The notes: a model not told the origin generated them from the letters alone. A stretch of DNA of 15,858 nucleotides from JAVVRI01 sp036654795 (GCA_036654795.1 JAVVRI010000070.1:1-15858); one strand, 5' to 3'; shown: positions 6,840-14,260, counted from the stretch's first letter. Numbers and translations are program-made.

Positions 6840-9305
6840 ATGGAATATACAATTAAAGAGGTAGCTGCGGCTATCGGAATTATAAATGATAAATTGTACG
6901 ATTGTACCATCAGCATCCTGCTGACAGACAGCCGTACACTCTCTTTTCCTGATCAGAGTCTTTTTTTCGCACTGAAGACAAAGACGAACAACGGACATAA
7001 CTATATAGCAGAACTTTACAAACTGCGTGTGCGTAACTTTGTGGTGAGCGACTGGCTGCCTGAATATGACGCCATGACGGATGCGAACTTTCTTGTTGTA
7101 AAGGATACCCTCAAAGCCTTGCAGCGATTGGCCATGTATCACCGCAAACGTTTTACTATTCCGGTGATTGGCATTACCGGTAGCAATGGTAAAACGATTG
7201 TTAAGGAGTTTCTTTACCAATTGCTTCATAGTGAATTCAACATTGTTCGTTCGCCCCGTAGTTTTAATTCCCAATTGGGTGTGCCTCTTTCTGTTTGGCA
7301 AATGAATGAGAAGAACACGCTGGGTATCTTTGAAGCAGGCATCTCTCAGCCCGACGAAATGGAGCGTTTGCAACCGATTATCGCCCCTACAATTGGCATT
7401 ATTACCAACATTGGCGAGGCGCATCAGGAGAACTTTATCTCAACCACCCAGAAGTGTATGGAGAAGTTGTCCCTCTTCAATGACTGCGAGGCGATTATCT
7501 ATGATGGCGACAATGCTTTTGTTTCTAATTGCATCGAGTCGGCTTGCCTTTCGCATAAGGCCATTGCATGGAGTAGGACGGACTCCGAAGCTCCTCTGTT
7601 TATTGAGTCTGTTGTAAAGAAGGAGGAGGAAACCATCGTGCGTTGCACGTTGCTTGGCTATGAACGCGTCTATACAATTCCCTTTACTGATGATGCGTCT
7701 ATCGAGAACGTGATGCACTGTCTGGCGCTGATGCTTTACCTGAAGCCGACCAGCGTGAATGAAGAGGAGAGGTTTTCTCACCTCGAACCGGTAGCCATGC
7801 GGCTAGACATAAAGCAGGGTATCAATAATTGCCTGCTGATAAACGACACCTATAATTCCGATATAAATTCGCTGGATATAGCGCTTGACTTTCAATATAG
7901 CCGCCGTGTGGGCAAGGCGCTCAAAAGCACGCTGATACTCTCCGATATTCTGCAATCAGGAACATTACCTAAGTCACTCTATAAGAAGGTAGCTGACTTG
8001 GTGCGCCGCAAAAAGGTAGACCGTATTATCGGCATCGGGCGCGATTTGAAGGAATATAGCGCAGCATTTGATATAGAAAAGGAATTTTACCTGACAACGG
8101 ACGAGTTTATCAAGTCTTCCTCCTTCAAGAAGTTTAAGAATGAGTTGATTCTGATCAAGGGATCGCGCCATTTTCACTTTGAACACATCTCTGAACTGCT
8201 TGAAAAGAAGGTGCATGAGACTATTCTTGAGGTCAATCTGGATGCAATAGTTCATAACTTCAACTATTATCGCTCTCGGCTGAAGCCGGAGACGAAAATG
8301 GTCTGTATGGTGAAGGCTTTTGGCTATGGTGCTGGTTCTTACGAATTGGCTAAGACGCTGCAGGAGCATCGTTGCGACTATCTGGCCGTTGCGGTGGCCG
8401 ACGAAGGGGCTGAGCTGCGCAAAGAGGGCATCTCTATCCCCATTATCGTGATGAATCCGGAGTTTGGCAGCTTCAACGCCTTGCTTGAGAATCATCTGGA
8501 GCCGGAGGTCTACAGTTTCCGCCTGCTGGATGCTCTTATCAAAGAGACTGAGCGTCGTGGCATCACCTCCTATCCTATTCATATCAAGATTGATACCGGC
8601 ATGCACCGTCTTGGCTTTCAGCCGACAGATATTCCTCGGATCGTGGAGCAACTGAAGGGGCAAAGTGGCGTTGTGGTACGTTCCACCTTCTCGCACTTGG
8701 TTGGTAGCGATTCTTATATATTTGATGATTTTACGCACAAACAACTGGATACCTTTACCGCAGCCGCCGCTCAACTGGAAGCAGGGCTGGAATATAAGGT
8801 GATCAAACACATCCTAAATTCTGCAGGCATCGAGCGCTTTGCGAATTATCAGATGGACATGGTTCGTTTAGGTATTGGCCTCTATGGTGTTAGTGCCTCC
8901 GGTCAGCGAGGACTGCGTAATGTCAGTACGTTGCGTACTACTATTTTGCAGATACAGAATGTTCCGGCAGGCGACTCGGTGGGTTATAGCCGCATGAGTT
9001 ACGTCAAACGCGATTCGCGTATTGCCATCATCCCGATTGGTTATGCTGACGGTTTGGATCGTCATTTTAGCAATGGCGGCGGCGAAGTGTCTATTGCTGG
9101 CAAACGTTGCCCCATCGTGGGTAATATCTGCATGGATGCTTGCATGATTGATGTGACGGATACAGATGTCCACGAAGGTGACCCTGTCATCATCTTTGGC
9201 GAAGAACTGCCTGTCAACGAACTGGCGGACAAGTTGAAAACCATCTCGTATGAGATACTTACCTCCATCTCACCTCGTGTGAAGAGGGTATATTATAGGG
9301 AATAA
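6840..9305 (+). CDS. Bifunctional UDP-MurNAc-tripeptide:D-Ala-D-Ala ligase / alanine racemase (MurF–Alr fusion)
   Basis: An 821-residue fusion of two cytoplasmic peptidoglycan enzymes. Residues 1 to about 455 are MurF, adding D-Ala-D-Ala to the UDP-MurNAc-tripeptide: ATP loop GITGSNGKT (111–119, Lys118), FEAGISQPDE, NIGEAHQENF, the ligase centre NDTYNSD (335–341) and KGSRHFHFE (from Lys440). Residues from about 462 are a fold-type III PLP alanine racemase: EVNLDAIVHN, the PLP lysine in MVKAFGYG (Lys492), the IDTGMHRLGF barrel motif, and the second catalytic base Tyr716 in SVGYS, followed by PIGYADGLDR and GNICMDACMIDVT. The domains are joined in one frame with no sign of a frameshift. This architecture is known in Bacteroidota. 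In MurF the residue after GKT is Ile, where many homologues have Thr. The gene lies 3 nt after the GSCFA gene. Confidence 0.96.
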   Translation: MEYTIKEVAAAIGIINDKLYDCTISILLTDSRTLSFPDQSLFFALKTKTNNGHNYIAELYKLRVRNFVVSDWLPEYDAMTDANFLVVKDTLKALQRLAMYHRKRFTIPVIGITGSNGKTIVKEFLYQLLHSEFNIVRSPRSFNSQLGVPLSVWQMNEKNTLGIFEAGISQPDEMERLQPIIAPTIGIITNIGEAHQENFISTTQKCMEKLSLFNDCEAIIYDGDNAFVSNCIESACLSHKAIAWSRTDSEAPLFIESVVKKEEETIVRCTLLGYERVYTIPFTDDASIENVMHCLALMLYLKPTSVNEEERFSHLEPVAMRLDIKQGINNCLLINDTYNSDINSLDIALDFQYSRRVGKALKSTLILSDILQSGTLPKSLYKKVADLVRRKKVDRIIGIGRDLKEYSAAFDIEKEFYLTTDEFIKSSSFKKFKNELILIKGSRHFHFEHISELLEKKVHETILEVNLDAIVHNFNYYRSRLKPETKMVCMVKAFGYGAGSYELAKTLQEHRCDYLAVAVADEGAELRKEGISIPIIVMNPEFGSFNALLENHLEPEVYSFRLLDALIKETERRGITSYPIHIKIDTGMHRLGFQPTDIPRIVEQLKGQSGVVVRSTFSHLVGSDSYIFDDFTHKQLDTFTAAAAQLEAGLEYKVIKHILNSAGIERFANYQMDMVRLGIGLYGVSASGQRGLRNVSTLRTTILQIQNVPAGDSVGYSRMSYVKRDSRIAIIPIGYADGLDRHFSNGGGEVSIAGKRCPIVGNICMDACMIDVTDTDVHEGDPVIIFGEELPVNELADKLKTISYEILTSISPRVKRVYYRE

Positions 9306-9336
9306 TTGCGTATGTTGCACATTTTGTGTACTTTTG
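9305..9336 (+). promoter_or_regulatory. Bacteroidota-type promoter for fabI
   Basis: TACTTTTG at 9329–9336 fits the TAnnTTTG −7 box, and ATTG at 9305–9308 is a near-match to the −33 TTTG with a 20-nt spacer. The predicted transcription start is near 9343, about 18 nt before the fabI ATG. TTTTGTG occurs twice (9322–9328 and 9332–9338). Confidence 0.6.
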
Positions 9337-9360
9337 TGCCGTAAATAAACAGAATAAGGT

Positions 9361-10218
9361 ATGAGTCATAATTTATTGGAAGGCAAACGGGGTATCGTAT
9401 TTGGTGCACTGAATGATATGTCTATAGCCTGGAAGGTAGCACAAAGAGCTGTAGAAGAAGGAGCAATTATCACATTGAGCAACACACCGGTAGCCGTACG
9501 CATGGGTGAGGTGGACGCCTTGTCAAAGGAGCTGAATGCAGTGGTTATTCCGGCTGACGCGACTAATGTGGAGGATCTGGAAACCGTATTTTCCGAATCA
9601 GTAAAGATATTGGGTGGAAAGATAGACTTCGTTTTACATTCAATTGGTATGAGTCCGAATGTACGCAAGAAGCGCACGTATGACGACTTAGATTACAGTA
9701 TGTTGGAAAAGACGCTGGACATCTCCGCTGTTTCTTTCCATAAGATGCTTCAGGTAGCTAAGAAGCAGGATGCTATTGCAGAATATGGCTCAGTGGTAGC
9801 CCTCAGCTACGTGGCGGCGCAACGCTCGTTCTTTGGATACAATGACATGGCTGATGCAAAAAGCTTGCTGGAATCTATTGCTCGTAGCTTCGGTTATATC
9901 TATGGTCGCGAAAAGAACGTACGTATTAATACTATTTCCCAATCTCCCACACTGACTACAGCGGGCAGTGGCGTGAAGGGTATGGATCACTTGATGGACT
10001 TCGCTAACAAAATGAGCCCGTTAGGTAACGCAACGGCTGCGGAATGTGCCGACTATTGTGTCATGATGTTCTCTGACCTGACTCGCAAGGTGACGATGCA
10101 GAACCTCTTCCACGATGGTGGATTCTCAAGTATGGGGATGAGCCTTCGCGCTATGAACCAATATAGCAAAGGTCTGGAAGAGTTTACAGACGAAAAAGGA
10201 AACATTATCTACGGATAA
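9361..10218 (+). CDS. fabI: Enoyl-[acyl-carrier-protein] reductase (NADH), FabI
   Basis: Reduces trans-2-enoyl-ACP in the last step of each type II fatty-acid elongation cycle. A 285-residue short-chain dehydrogenase fold, slightly longer than E. coli FabI. The N-terminal nucleotide-binding segment is GIVFGALNDMSIAW (11–24), with DATNV (66–70) and HSIGMSP (93–99) for NAD binding. The catalytic pattern Tyr-x6-Lys is Tyr160…Lys167 (GYNDMADAK), and the second FabI tyrosine is Tyr150 (LSYVAAQ). SQSPTLTTAGSGV contains the substrate-binding loop start, and NLFHDGGFSSMGM lies near the C-terminus. E. coli has Phe after HSIG where this protein has Met97, and its C-terminal tail is longer. The gene has its own promoter and is followed by a strong inverted repeat, so it is probably monocistronic or only partly read into the next gene. 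Confidence 0.97.
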   Translation: MSHNLLEGKRGIVFGALNDMSIAWKVAQRAVEEGAIITLSNTPVAVRMGEVDALSKELNAVVIPADATNVEDLETVFSESVKILGGKIDFVLHSIGMSPNVRKKRTYDDLDYSMLEKTLDISAVSFHKMLQVAKKQDAIAEYGSVVALSYVAAQRSFFGYNDMADAKSLLESIARSFGYIYGREKNVRINTISQSPTLTTAGSGVKGMDHLMDFANKMSPLGNATAAECADYCVMMFSDLTRKVTMQNLFHDGGFSSMGMSLRAMNQYSKGLEEFTDEKGNIIYG

Positions 10219-10226
10219 TAACATAC

Positions 10227-10272
10227 AAGCGTTTGAGCCGAAACCTTTCCTAGGTCTACGGCTCAAACGCTT
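10227..10272 (+). terminator. Perfect 14-bp inverted repeat downstream of fabI (probable terminator)
   Basis: AAGCGTTTGAGCCG (10227–10240) is exactly complementary to CGGCTCAAACGCTT (10259–10272), with an 18-nt loop that itself contains ACCT…AGGT able to extend the fold. It begins 9 nt after the fabI stop and ends 16 nt before the next start. There is no T-tract on either strand side, only TATATA and an A-run, so it may be a terminator of a non-classical type, a processing or attenuation hairpin, or a 3'-end stabiliser. Confidence 0.55.
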
Positions 10273-10288
10273 ACTATATAAAAAAACC

Positions 10289-10897
10289 ATGCTTATAAAG
10301 ATATATCCAGATAATCCGAACCAGAAGGAAATAGACAAAGTAGTAGCAATATTGCGCGATGGTGGTCTGGTTATTTATCCTACTGACACCCTCTATGCTT
10401 TCGGGTGCGACGCGCTGAATGTGCGAGCTGTAGAAAAGATTTGCGCCATGAAGGGCATCAATCCACAGAAAAGTAATCTCTCCATTATCTGTTACGACCT
10501 TTCCAACCTGAGCGAATATGCCAAAGTAAGTAATATGGCTTTCAAACTGATGAAGAAAAACCTGCCCGGTCCTTTCACTTTCGTACTGCCTCCCAGTAGC
10601 GAACTGCCGAAGATATATAAGAACCGGAAAGAGGTAGGCATCCGTGTACCGGACAATGCGATTATCCGCTGCCTTGTGCGTGAACTAGGTAATCCAATCC
10701 TGACCTCTTCGGTCTTCGCCGAGGAGGATGCCATCGAATACATTACCGACCCCGAACTGATCCACGAGAAGTACGAGAACCGTGTGGATGCGGTCATTGA
10801 TGGAGGATATGGTGAGATGATCCCTTCTACTGTTGTAGACTGTACAACGGATACTTACGAGATTATTCGTCAAGGAAAAGGGGAGTTATCTTATTGA
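10289..10897 (+). CDS. TsaC/Sua5/YciO family protein (YciO-like)
   Basis: A 202-residue YrdC-fold protein. The family includes TsaC/Sua5, which make threonylcarbamoyl-AMP for tRNA t6A37, and the paralogue YciO. Visible features are an N-terminal IYPDNPNQKEID, the nucleotide-binding YPTDTLYAFGCDA (30–42), KGINPQKSNLSIICYDLS, the PGPFTFVLP strand, EVGIRVPDNAI, SSVFAEEDA, and IPSTVVDCT near the C-terminus. From memory of E. coli YciO (IHPDNPQQ start, YPTDSGYALGC, CRDLSELSTYS), this protein resembles YciO more than TsaC. Automatic pipelines usually call such proteins L-threonylcarbamoyladenylate synthase; whether this one makes t6A is unproven. There is no Sua5 C-terminal domain. It follows fabI after a hairpin and converges with the downstream minus-strand gene. 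Confidence 0.9.
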   Translation: MLIKIYPDNPNQKEIDKVVAILRDGGLVIYPTDTLYAFGCDALNVRAVEKICAMKGINPQKSNLSIICYDLSNLSEYAKVSNMAFKLMKKNLPGPFTFVLPPSSELPKIYKNRKEVGIRVPDNAIIRCLVRELGNPILTSSVFAEEDAIEYITDPELIHEKYENRVDAVIDGGYGEMIPSTVVDCTTDTYEIIRQGKGELSY

Positions 10898-10925
10898 CAC
10901 CCCCCCCCTTCTTTACCTGAATAAA

Positions 10926-11810
10926 TTATACGTCACAAATACGAATGCATTTTTCAAGGGAAGCAATCTTATCCTCCTGCTTGGGTACGAATTCTTGTCC
11001 GACAAAGCCTTTGTAACCGGTTTCTACGAGCGCACGCATAATGGCGGGGTAATATAGCTCTTGCGTCTCGTCAATCTCTGCACGACCGGGATTGCCACCG
11101 GTATGGATGTGCGAGAAGAAGGTATGATATTTGCGAATATTGTCTATGATATTTCCTTCCATGATTTGCATGTGGAAAATGTCGTAAAGTAGCTTGAAAT
11201 TTGGCGAACCGATGCGGCGACACAACTCTACACCCCAAAGTGTATGGTCACATTGATAGTCTTTATGCCCCACGCTGTTGAGCAGCTCCATCGTCAGTAC
11301 TACATTGTGTTTTTCGGCAATTGGCATCAGCCTTTTTAGTCCTGTTTCGCAATTCTCCCAACCTTGCAGGTCGGTCAGTCCGTTTCGTTTACCAGAGAAA
11401 CAAATAAGGTTGGTTAGTCCTGCCTCTGCCACCATCGGGATCACTTTCTCATAGCTGGCTACTAGTTCATCGTGCAGCTTGGGGTCATTAAATCCTCTGT
11501 CAATGCCAAGTCCTGCACCCTGCGCCATGGCAACTGTCAATCCGTGCTTTTGCACCGTAGGCCAATCTTGCGGATCGAGTAGTTCAATGGATTCGATGCC
11601 GATATTCTTGCAAATATCGCAAAACTCATCCAGCTCATAATCGCCAAAGCACCATTTGCTAACGGAGTGGCGTACGTTTCCCCTCAGTGCCTCCTTAACA
11701 GCGGCTTTTTTCTTTTCTGCTGTGGTAACAGCCTCCAACCCCGACACAGCCATCGCTGCGCCTCCTGCCAACACGGTCTTAAGAGCCGTCCTTCTTGATA
11801 TGTTCTTCAT
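10926..11810 (-). CDS. Sugar phosphate isomerase/epimerase, hydroxypyruvate isomerase-like, with Tat-type leader
   Basis: A 294-residue AP-endonuclease-2/xylose-isomerase-like TIM barrel. Residues 1 to about 30 form a twin-arginine-like leader (SRRTALK at 5–11, then a hydrophobic AGGAAMAVSG), suggesting export. Probable metal ligands are Glu175 (LTMELLNS), Asp210 (LLYDIFHMQ), His236 (HIHTGGNPGR) and Glu273 (VGQEF). The block HIHTGGNPGRAEIDETQELYY corresponds to the PGR…GEINY region of hydroxypyruvate isomerase (Hyi), supporting that subgroup. Members interconvert ketoses, epimers or hydroxypyruvate/tartronate semialdehyde; the substrate here is not predictable. It lies 61 nt downstream of the Rpn gene on the same strand and could be cotranscribed, and it converges with the YciO-like gene 28 nt away. 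I found no clear TAnnTTTG box of its own. Confidence 0.9.
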   Translation of the reverse strand: MKNISRRTALKTVLAGGAAMAVSGLEAVTTAEKKKAAVKEALRGNVRHSVSKWCFGDYELDEFCDICKNIGIESIELLDPQDWPTVQKHGLTVAMAQGAGLGIDRGFNDPKLHDELVASYEKVIPMVAEAGLTNLICFSGKRNGLTDLQGWENCETGLKRLMPIAEKHNVVLTMELLNSVGHKDYQCDHTLWGVELCRRIGSPNFKLLYDIFHMQIMEGNIIDNIRKYHTFFSHIHTGGNPGRAEIDETQELYYPAIMRALVETGYKGFVGQEFVPKQEDKIASLEKCIRICDV

Positions 11811-11871
11811 GTTTTTCTATTTAATGGTAATTAGATTGTGCATAAGGTATAAAGAGAATATATGTTATAAT

Positions 11872-12786
11872 TTATAATTGATTGATTTCATCGATGGAAA
11901 GACCAGTGCAACTGATAATAACTTCTGTTGGTATGCCTTCTTTTTTCATGTTTAAAGCGATTGTGCGTTTGCCTTTCTCTAGTCCTTCTTCCCGTCCTTT
12001 CTCCATTCCTTTCTCCATTCCTTTCTCCATTCCTTCTTTTATTCCTTTCTCCATACCTTCTTTTATGGCTTTTTTTGAGCGCGTGTCGATGGTGATGAGT
12101 ACGTTGCGCCAGTCACGGTAAGCCTTGAGGTTTGCATCGTATTGGAGGCGCTCTTCTTTGCTTAGATGGGCTACCTCGGCGATATCCAACAGTTTGTCGA
12201 ATACTGCTTTCTGTGCCTTAAATGGCATTCTGTCTAATATATCCATGTGTTTAAGTAAATAAATCCAACGTTCAAAATCGTTTTCGCATTCGTCTGCCTC
12301 CTTCTCAAAAAAAGGCAGCGTGAGGTAGATTTGGCGAAGTTTGTCACTAAACATTTTGCCTGTTTCACGGTCGGAAAGTATGATGTCCGTTCGTAGCTTA
12401 GTGAAGGGCGGTTCAATAAAATTGAGAAAATACACGCCATAAACCGGATAAATCTTATATTCCCACTCTCTTCCTTTTTCTCCCTGCATGCTGAGCGAGC
12501 GACAAAGATAGAACAAACCCCTGTCCATAAAGAATGTTTGTGGTTGATTTTGCATCTCTACAATAAATTTACTTCCGTTCGGTTCTTCGCAGAGGATGTC
12601 GAAAATGACGGTGCGCCCATCTTCATATTCCGACATTAGCTCCTTATCCATAAAGGATATGTTTTCAATTACCCGTTCGCCAATTAGCAGGTCGTTCAGG
12701 AAGGATATTAGTAATTCCTTGCTTACTTCCTGACCAAAAACGATCTTAAATCCGCGATCGGTAAATATATTTACGTACTTGCTCAT
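11872..12786 (-). CDS. Rpn family recombination-promoting nuclease / PD-(D/E)XK putative transposase
   Basis: A 304-residue protein of the Rpn (PDDEXK_2) family, whose members are related to RpnA-type DNA endonucleases that promote RecA-independent recombination and have been linked to phage defence. The N-terminus has the typical TDRGFKIVFG (9–18) followed by LISFLNDLL. The nuclease core is visible as Asp63 (VIFDILCEE) and Glu77-x-Gln79 (FIVEMQNQ), then a helical region with FYLCRSLS. The C-terminal tail, residues 241–272, is eight four-residue repeats ((M/I)(E/K)(K/E)G and variants), giving a charged helix, then a short end domain (ALNMKKEGIPTEVIISCTGLSIDEINQL) typical of the family. The catalytic residues look intact, so the gene appears functional rather than a pseudogene. 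No transposon ends or IS partners are visible nearby. Confidence 0.92.
   Translation of the reverse strand: MSKYVNIFTDRGFKIVFGQEVSKELLISFLNDLLIGERVIENISFMDKELMSEYEDGRTVIFDILCEEPNGSKFIVEMQNQPQTFFMDRGLFYLCRSLSMQGEKGREWEYKIYPVYGVYFLNFIEPPFTKLRTDIILSDRETGKMFSDKLRQIYLTLPFFEKEADECENDFERWIYLLKHMDILDRMPFKAQKAVFDKLLDIAEVAHLSKEERLQYDANLKAYRDWRNVLITIDTRSKKAIKEGMEKGIKEGMEKGMEKGMEKGREEGLEKGKRTIALNMKKEGIPTEVIISCTGLSIDEINQL
11971..12066 (-). repeat. Eight-unit 12-bp in-frame tandem repeat in the Rpn gene
   Basis: Read on the minus strand, eight consecutive 12-bp units encode IKEG, MEKG, IKEG, MEKG, MEKG, MEKG, REEG and LEKG. Three adjacent ATGGAGAAAGGA units are identical in sequence; others differ by a few bases. 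Because the unit is 12 bp, gain or loss of units keeps the frame and only changes tail length. Confidence 0.95.
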
Positions 12787-12830
12787 AACAATCTAGTTTA
12801 ATCAATCTCTTTTACTTTATCTTTCTGATG

Positions 12831-12861
12831 CAAATATACTAAATATCCTTCTATTTTGAAA
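12831..12861 (-). promoter_or_regulatory. Probable promoter for the Rpn gene
   Basis: On the minus strand TATATTTG (12838–12831) matches the Bacteroidota −7 box TAnnTTTG, and TTTC (12861–12858) is one base from the −33 TTTG, with a 19-nt spacer. Predicted transcription begins about 40 nt before the Rpn start codon. Confidence 0.5.
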
Positions 12862-12964
12862 TAAGAGAAATGTAAATAAGCTAGGAGGAGGATGTTGTTT
12901 CTACCTGACTTCTTTTCTGGAAAGCATCACAGGCTGGACATCCCGCTAAATCAAATATTATTTA

Positions 12965-12972
12965 TACCTTTG
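12965..12972 (+). promoter_or_regulatory. −7 box for the U32–thioesterase–dprA operon
   Basis: TACCTTTG fits TAnnTTTG, with a poor −33 region. The predicted start near 12979 gives a leader of about 19 nt before the TTG at 12998. The remaining 211-nt gap (12787–12997) holds this element, the opposing Rpn promoter, and nothing else I can recognise. Confidence 0.45.
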
Positions 12973-12997
12973 CAATCCATACATAAAGAATAGAACG

Positions 12998-14260
12998 TTG
13001 AACGAGAAAGATTTTGAAATAATGGCACCGGTCGGTTCGTATGAATCGCTGATGGCTGCTATACAAGGGGGAGCCGACTCCATCTACTTCGGTATAGAAG
13101 GGCTGAATATGCGCTCACGCTCCTCTAATAACTTTACGACGGACGACCTTCGGAAGATTGTTGCCATCTGCCGTGAGCATGGTTTGAAGAGTTACCTGAC
13201 CGTTAACACGGTGATATATGGCGAAGATCTGCCTCTGATGCGAGAGATCATTGATGCGGCTAAGGCGGCCGAGGTGTCTGCTATCATTGCGGCTGATGTG
13301 GCAGCGATGAATTATGCCAACAGCATCGGTCAGGAGGTGCACCTTTCCACACAACTTAATATATCCAACGTGGAAGCGCTCAAGTTTTACGCCCGCTTTG
13401 CTGACGTTGTGGTGTTGGCGCGCGAACTTAATCTGGATCAGGTACATGAAATATACAAACAAATAATAGAGCAGTCTATTACCGGGCCGAACGGTGAACT
13501 GATCCGCATTGAGATGTTCAGCCACGGTGCGCTCTGTATGGCTGTGTCGGGTAAATGCTACCTTAGCCTGCACGAGATGAACGCCTCTGCCAATCGCGGA
13601 GCCTGCATGCAGATCTGCCGTCGTGCCTATACGGTGAAGGATAAGGATAGCAATGTGGAACTGGATATAGAGAACCAATACATCATGTCGCCCAAGGATT
13701 TGAAAACAATCCATTTCATGAACAAGATGATGGATGCAGGCGTGCGGGTATTCAAGATAGAAGGACGTGCTCGCGGCCCTGAATATGTACGCATCGTCAC
13801 TGAATGTTACAAGGAGGCTGTACGCGCCTATTTGGACGGCTCTTTTAGCGAAGAGAAGGTTGCCCTTTGGGATGAACGGCTGACCAGCGTGTTCAATCGC
13901 GGTTTCTGGGATGGCTATTACTTGGGACAACGCTTGGGCGAATGGAGCAGTAAGTATGGCTCCGGCTCTACCAAAAAGAAGGTATATGTGGCTAAAGGCA
14001 TCAAATACTTTAGCGGTATTGGCGTGGCGGAGTTCGAGATGGAAAGCCAAACCCTTTGTGTAGGAGACGAAATATTAATAACCGGACCCACCTCCGGCGC
14101 CGTCATGCAGACGATAGACGAAATACGTGTGGACATGCAGCCGGTGCAACAAACGGTGAAAGGCGAGCGCTTCTCCTTTAAAGTAAACGAGAAGGTACGC
14201 CCCAACGACCGCCTTTACAAGATGGTCATAGAAGACAATACCAAATCATCATTTATATGA
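12998..14260 (+). CDS. Peptidase U32 family protein, TrhP-like (probable tRNA U34 hydroxylation)
   Basis: A 420-residue U32 family protein, close in length to YrrO/TrhP-type members that use prephenate to hydroxylate tRNA uridine 34; databases often call these collagenase-like peptidases. The barrel begins with EIMAPVGSYESLMAAIQGGAD and YFGIEGLNMR, and continues with HLSTQLNISN. The signature region HGALCMAVSGKCYLS…NRGACMQICR supplies four cysteines (180, 187, 203, 207) expected to hold an Fe–S cluster. FKIEGRARGPEYV and the C-terminal small barrel (about 325–415) follow. I use TTG 12998 because family N-termini start with this first strand; the next in-frame ATG (13022) would delete it. The stop overlaps the thioesterase start as ATGA. 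Substrate specificity (TrhP versus another U32 subgroup) is inference. Confidence 0.93.
   Translation: MNEKDFEIMAPVGSYESLMAAIQGGADSIYFGIEGLNMRSRSSNNFTTDDLRKIVAICREHGLKSYLTVNTVIYGEDLPLMREIIDAAKAAEVSAIIAADVAAMNYANSIGQEVHLSTQLNISNVEALKFYARFADVVVLARELNLDQVHEIYKQIIEQSITGPNGELIRIEMFSHGALCMAVSGKCYLSLHEMNASANRGACMQICRRAYTVKDKDSNVELDIENQYIMSPKDLKTIHFMNKMMDAGVRVFKIEGRARGPEYVRIVTECYKEAVRAYLDGSFSEEKVALWDERLTSVFNRGFWDGYYLGQRLGEWSSKYGSGSTKKKVYVAKGIKYFSGIGVAEFEMESQTLCVGDEILITGPTSGAVMQTIDEIRVDMQPVQQTVKGERFSFKVNEKVRPNDRLYKMVIEDNTKSSFI

Noticed and set aside
6753..7424. 223-codon minus-strand open frame across the GSCFA/murF boundary
   Set aside because: Overlaps two convincing plus genes and shows no recognisable motifs or promoter.
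7974..8810. 278-codon minus-strand open frame opposite murF/alr
   Set aside because: It covers the MurF–Alr junction, where the plus frame carries recognisable catalytic motifs; the translation shows no domain.
10900..10908. Run of nine C between the YciO-like and epimerase genes, considered as a phase-variable tract
   Set aside because: It is outside both coding regions and between convergent gene ends, so slippage would not switch a gene or a promoter; a weak AAGGGG/CCCCTT pairing makes it at most part of a poor terminator.
11811..11871. Gap between the Rpn and epimerase genes examined for a promoter
   Set aside because: No TAnnTTTG box on the minus strand; the closest candidate (TATACCTTAT) does not fit.
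11882..12121. Plus-strand frame with SIPF repeats
   Set aside because: It is the reverse reading of the Rpn repeat tail; the minus frame matches a known family across its whole length.
11872..12786. Rpn gene considered as evidence of an insertion sequence or mobile element
   Set aside because: No terminal inverted repeats, target duplication or second transposase gene is visible; the family is commonly chromosomal.
13115..14050. 311-codon minus-strand open frame opposite the U32 gene
   Set aside because: It lies entirely within a well-conserved plus-strand gene and its translation resembles no family; it is a codon-bias shadow.
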